From positions 1 through 5,442 of the forward strand of contig JAIXZB010000101.1 of assembly GCA_027489915.1 (NCBI GenBank): 5,442 nt of DNA, written 5' to 3'. Under the pieces are notes generated by a model that was given only the letters and a program-made list of their open reading frames with translations, searched no databases and was not told the DNA's origin. The DNA is from Rickettsiales bacterium (GTDB lineage Bacteria; Pseudomonadota; Alphaproteobacteria; Rickettsiales; UBA3002). The translations under genes were made by a program, and so were the position numbers. Shown here in pieces: positions 5,208-5,442 of this stretch (the first letter of the stretch is position 1; each line of letters begins with the position of its first letter).

Positions 5208-5442
5208 ATGCAACGTGAAAAACGCCGCAGAAGACAGTTTGAGAACGAGCTTTTCTACAAAATCGAAGTGCAGGATTGGGAAGCGCACGTATCGTTCAAC
5301 GATTACATATATATGAATCTCTTTGATTCCCCACCAAATCACGAACGACTCATTCTTGGCCTAAGGGGAACTCTGACTTCAACCATGTCGAAGAAAGTCA
5401 AAGTGGGGAAATATAGTAAGGTTCTGCTGTTCCCAAGCGCAG
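5208..5442 (+). CDS. N-terminal part of an unrecognised protein, cut by the window end
   Basis: An ATG at 5208 opens a frame that runs to the window end, giving 78 complete codons. The SD GGAGG (5199-5203) lies four bases upstream, and an in-frame TGA at 5172-5174 limits the frame. A GTG at 5196 is possible but would destroy the SD. The protein starts with a basic, arginine-rich MQREKRRRRQ and continues with FYKIEVQDWEAHVSFND, LFDSPPNHERLILGLRG and KVKVGKYSKVLLFP. There is no signal peptide or membrane segment, so it looks cytoplasmic, with a beta-rich pattern. I do not recognise a family. It is divergent from the RTX gene, so a functional link is not implied. Confidence 0.7.
   Translation, partial: MQREKRRRRQFENELFYKIEVQDWEAHVSFNDYIYMNLFDSPPNHERLILGLRGTLTSTMSKKVKVGKYSKVLLFPSA

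Overview
The window looks like an accessory stretch of a Gram-negative, probably gammaproteobacterial, chromosome. The reasons are a very large RTX-type calcium-binding protein of the kind exported by type I secretion, ordinary Shine-Dalgarno (SD) sites, and two compact nucleotide or toxin modules packed around it. The genus cannot be read from the sequence. The left third (the RelA/SpoT gene and its surroundings) is visibly more AT-rich than the RTX gene, which fits a mosaic of separately acquired pieces.

Left to right: (1) the last 31 codons of an unidentified plus-strand gene overlap by ATGA (93-96) the start of a 329-residue RelA/SpoT-type nucleotide pyrophosphokinase (93-1082), so the two form a translationally coupled pair. 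(2) A convergent gap holds a 17-bp inverted repeat (1124-1173). (3) On the minus strand lies a two-gene toxin-antitoxin operon, a TumE-family (DUF6516) toxin (1602-1949) followed by its winged-helix antitoxin (1237-1605). These genes also overlap by ATGA, and a perfect 7+7 bp palindrome sits inside the candidate promoter. (4) A roughly 240-bp stretch (2017-2254) has no convincing gene, only weak AT-rich inverted repeats. A perfect extended -10 box on the plus strand lies just to its left. (5) A 920-residue RTX protein occupies 2255-5017 on the minus strand. (6) A 190-bp divergent intergenic region with a small palindrome leads into (7) the first 78 codons of an unrecognised plus-strand gene that runs off the window.

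The RelA/SpoT protein presumably makes an alarmone or modifies a nucleotide or tRNA substrate. Together with its coupled upstream partner it could be a toxic small-alarmone-synthetase (toxSAS)-like pair, but the partner is almost entirely outside the window. TumE and TumA would be an autoregulated addiction or defence module. The RTX protein has no visible enzymatic domain. It is built from RTX nonapeptides, three N-terminal beta modules, an internal copy of its own C-terminal secretion-like domain, and a 108-residue tandem repeat. It is best read as a secreted surface, matrix or adhesion protein. No type I secretion genes are in the window. The most notable points are the coupled alarmone-synthetase pair, the regulatory palindromes around the toxin-antitoxin operon, and the duplicated architecture of the RTX protein. 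None of them proves a new system on its own.
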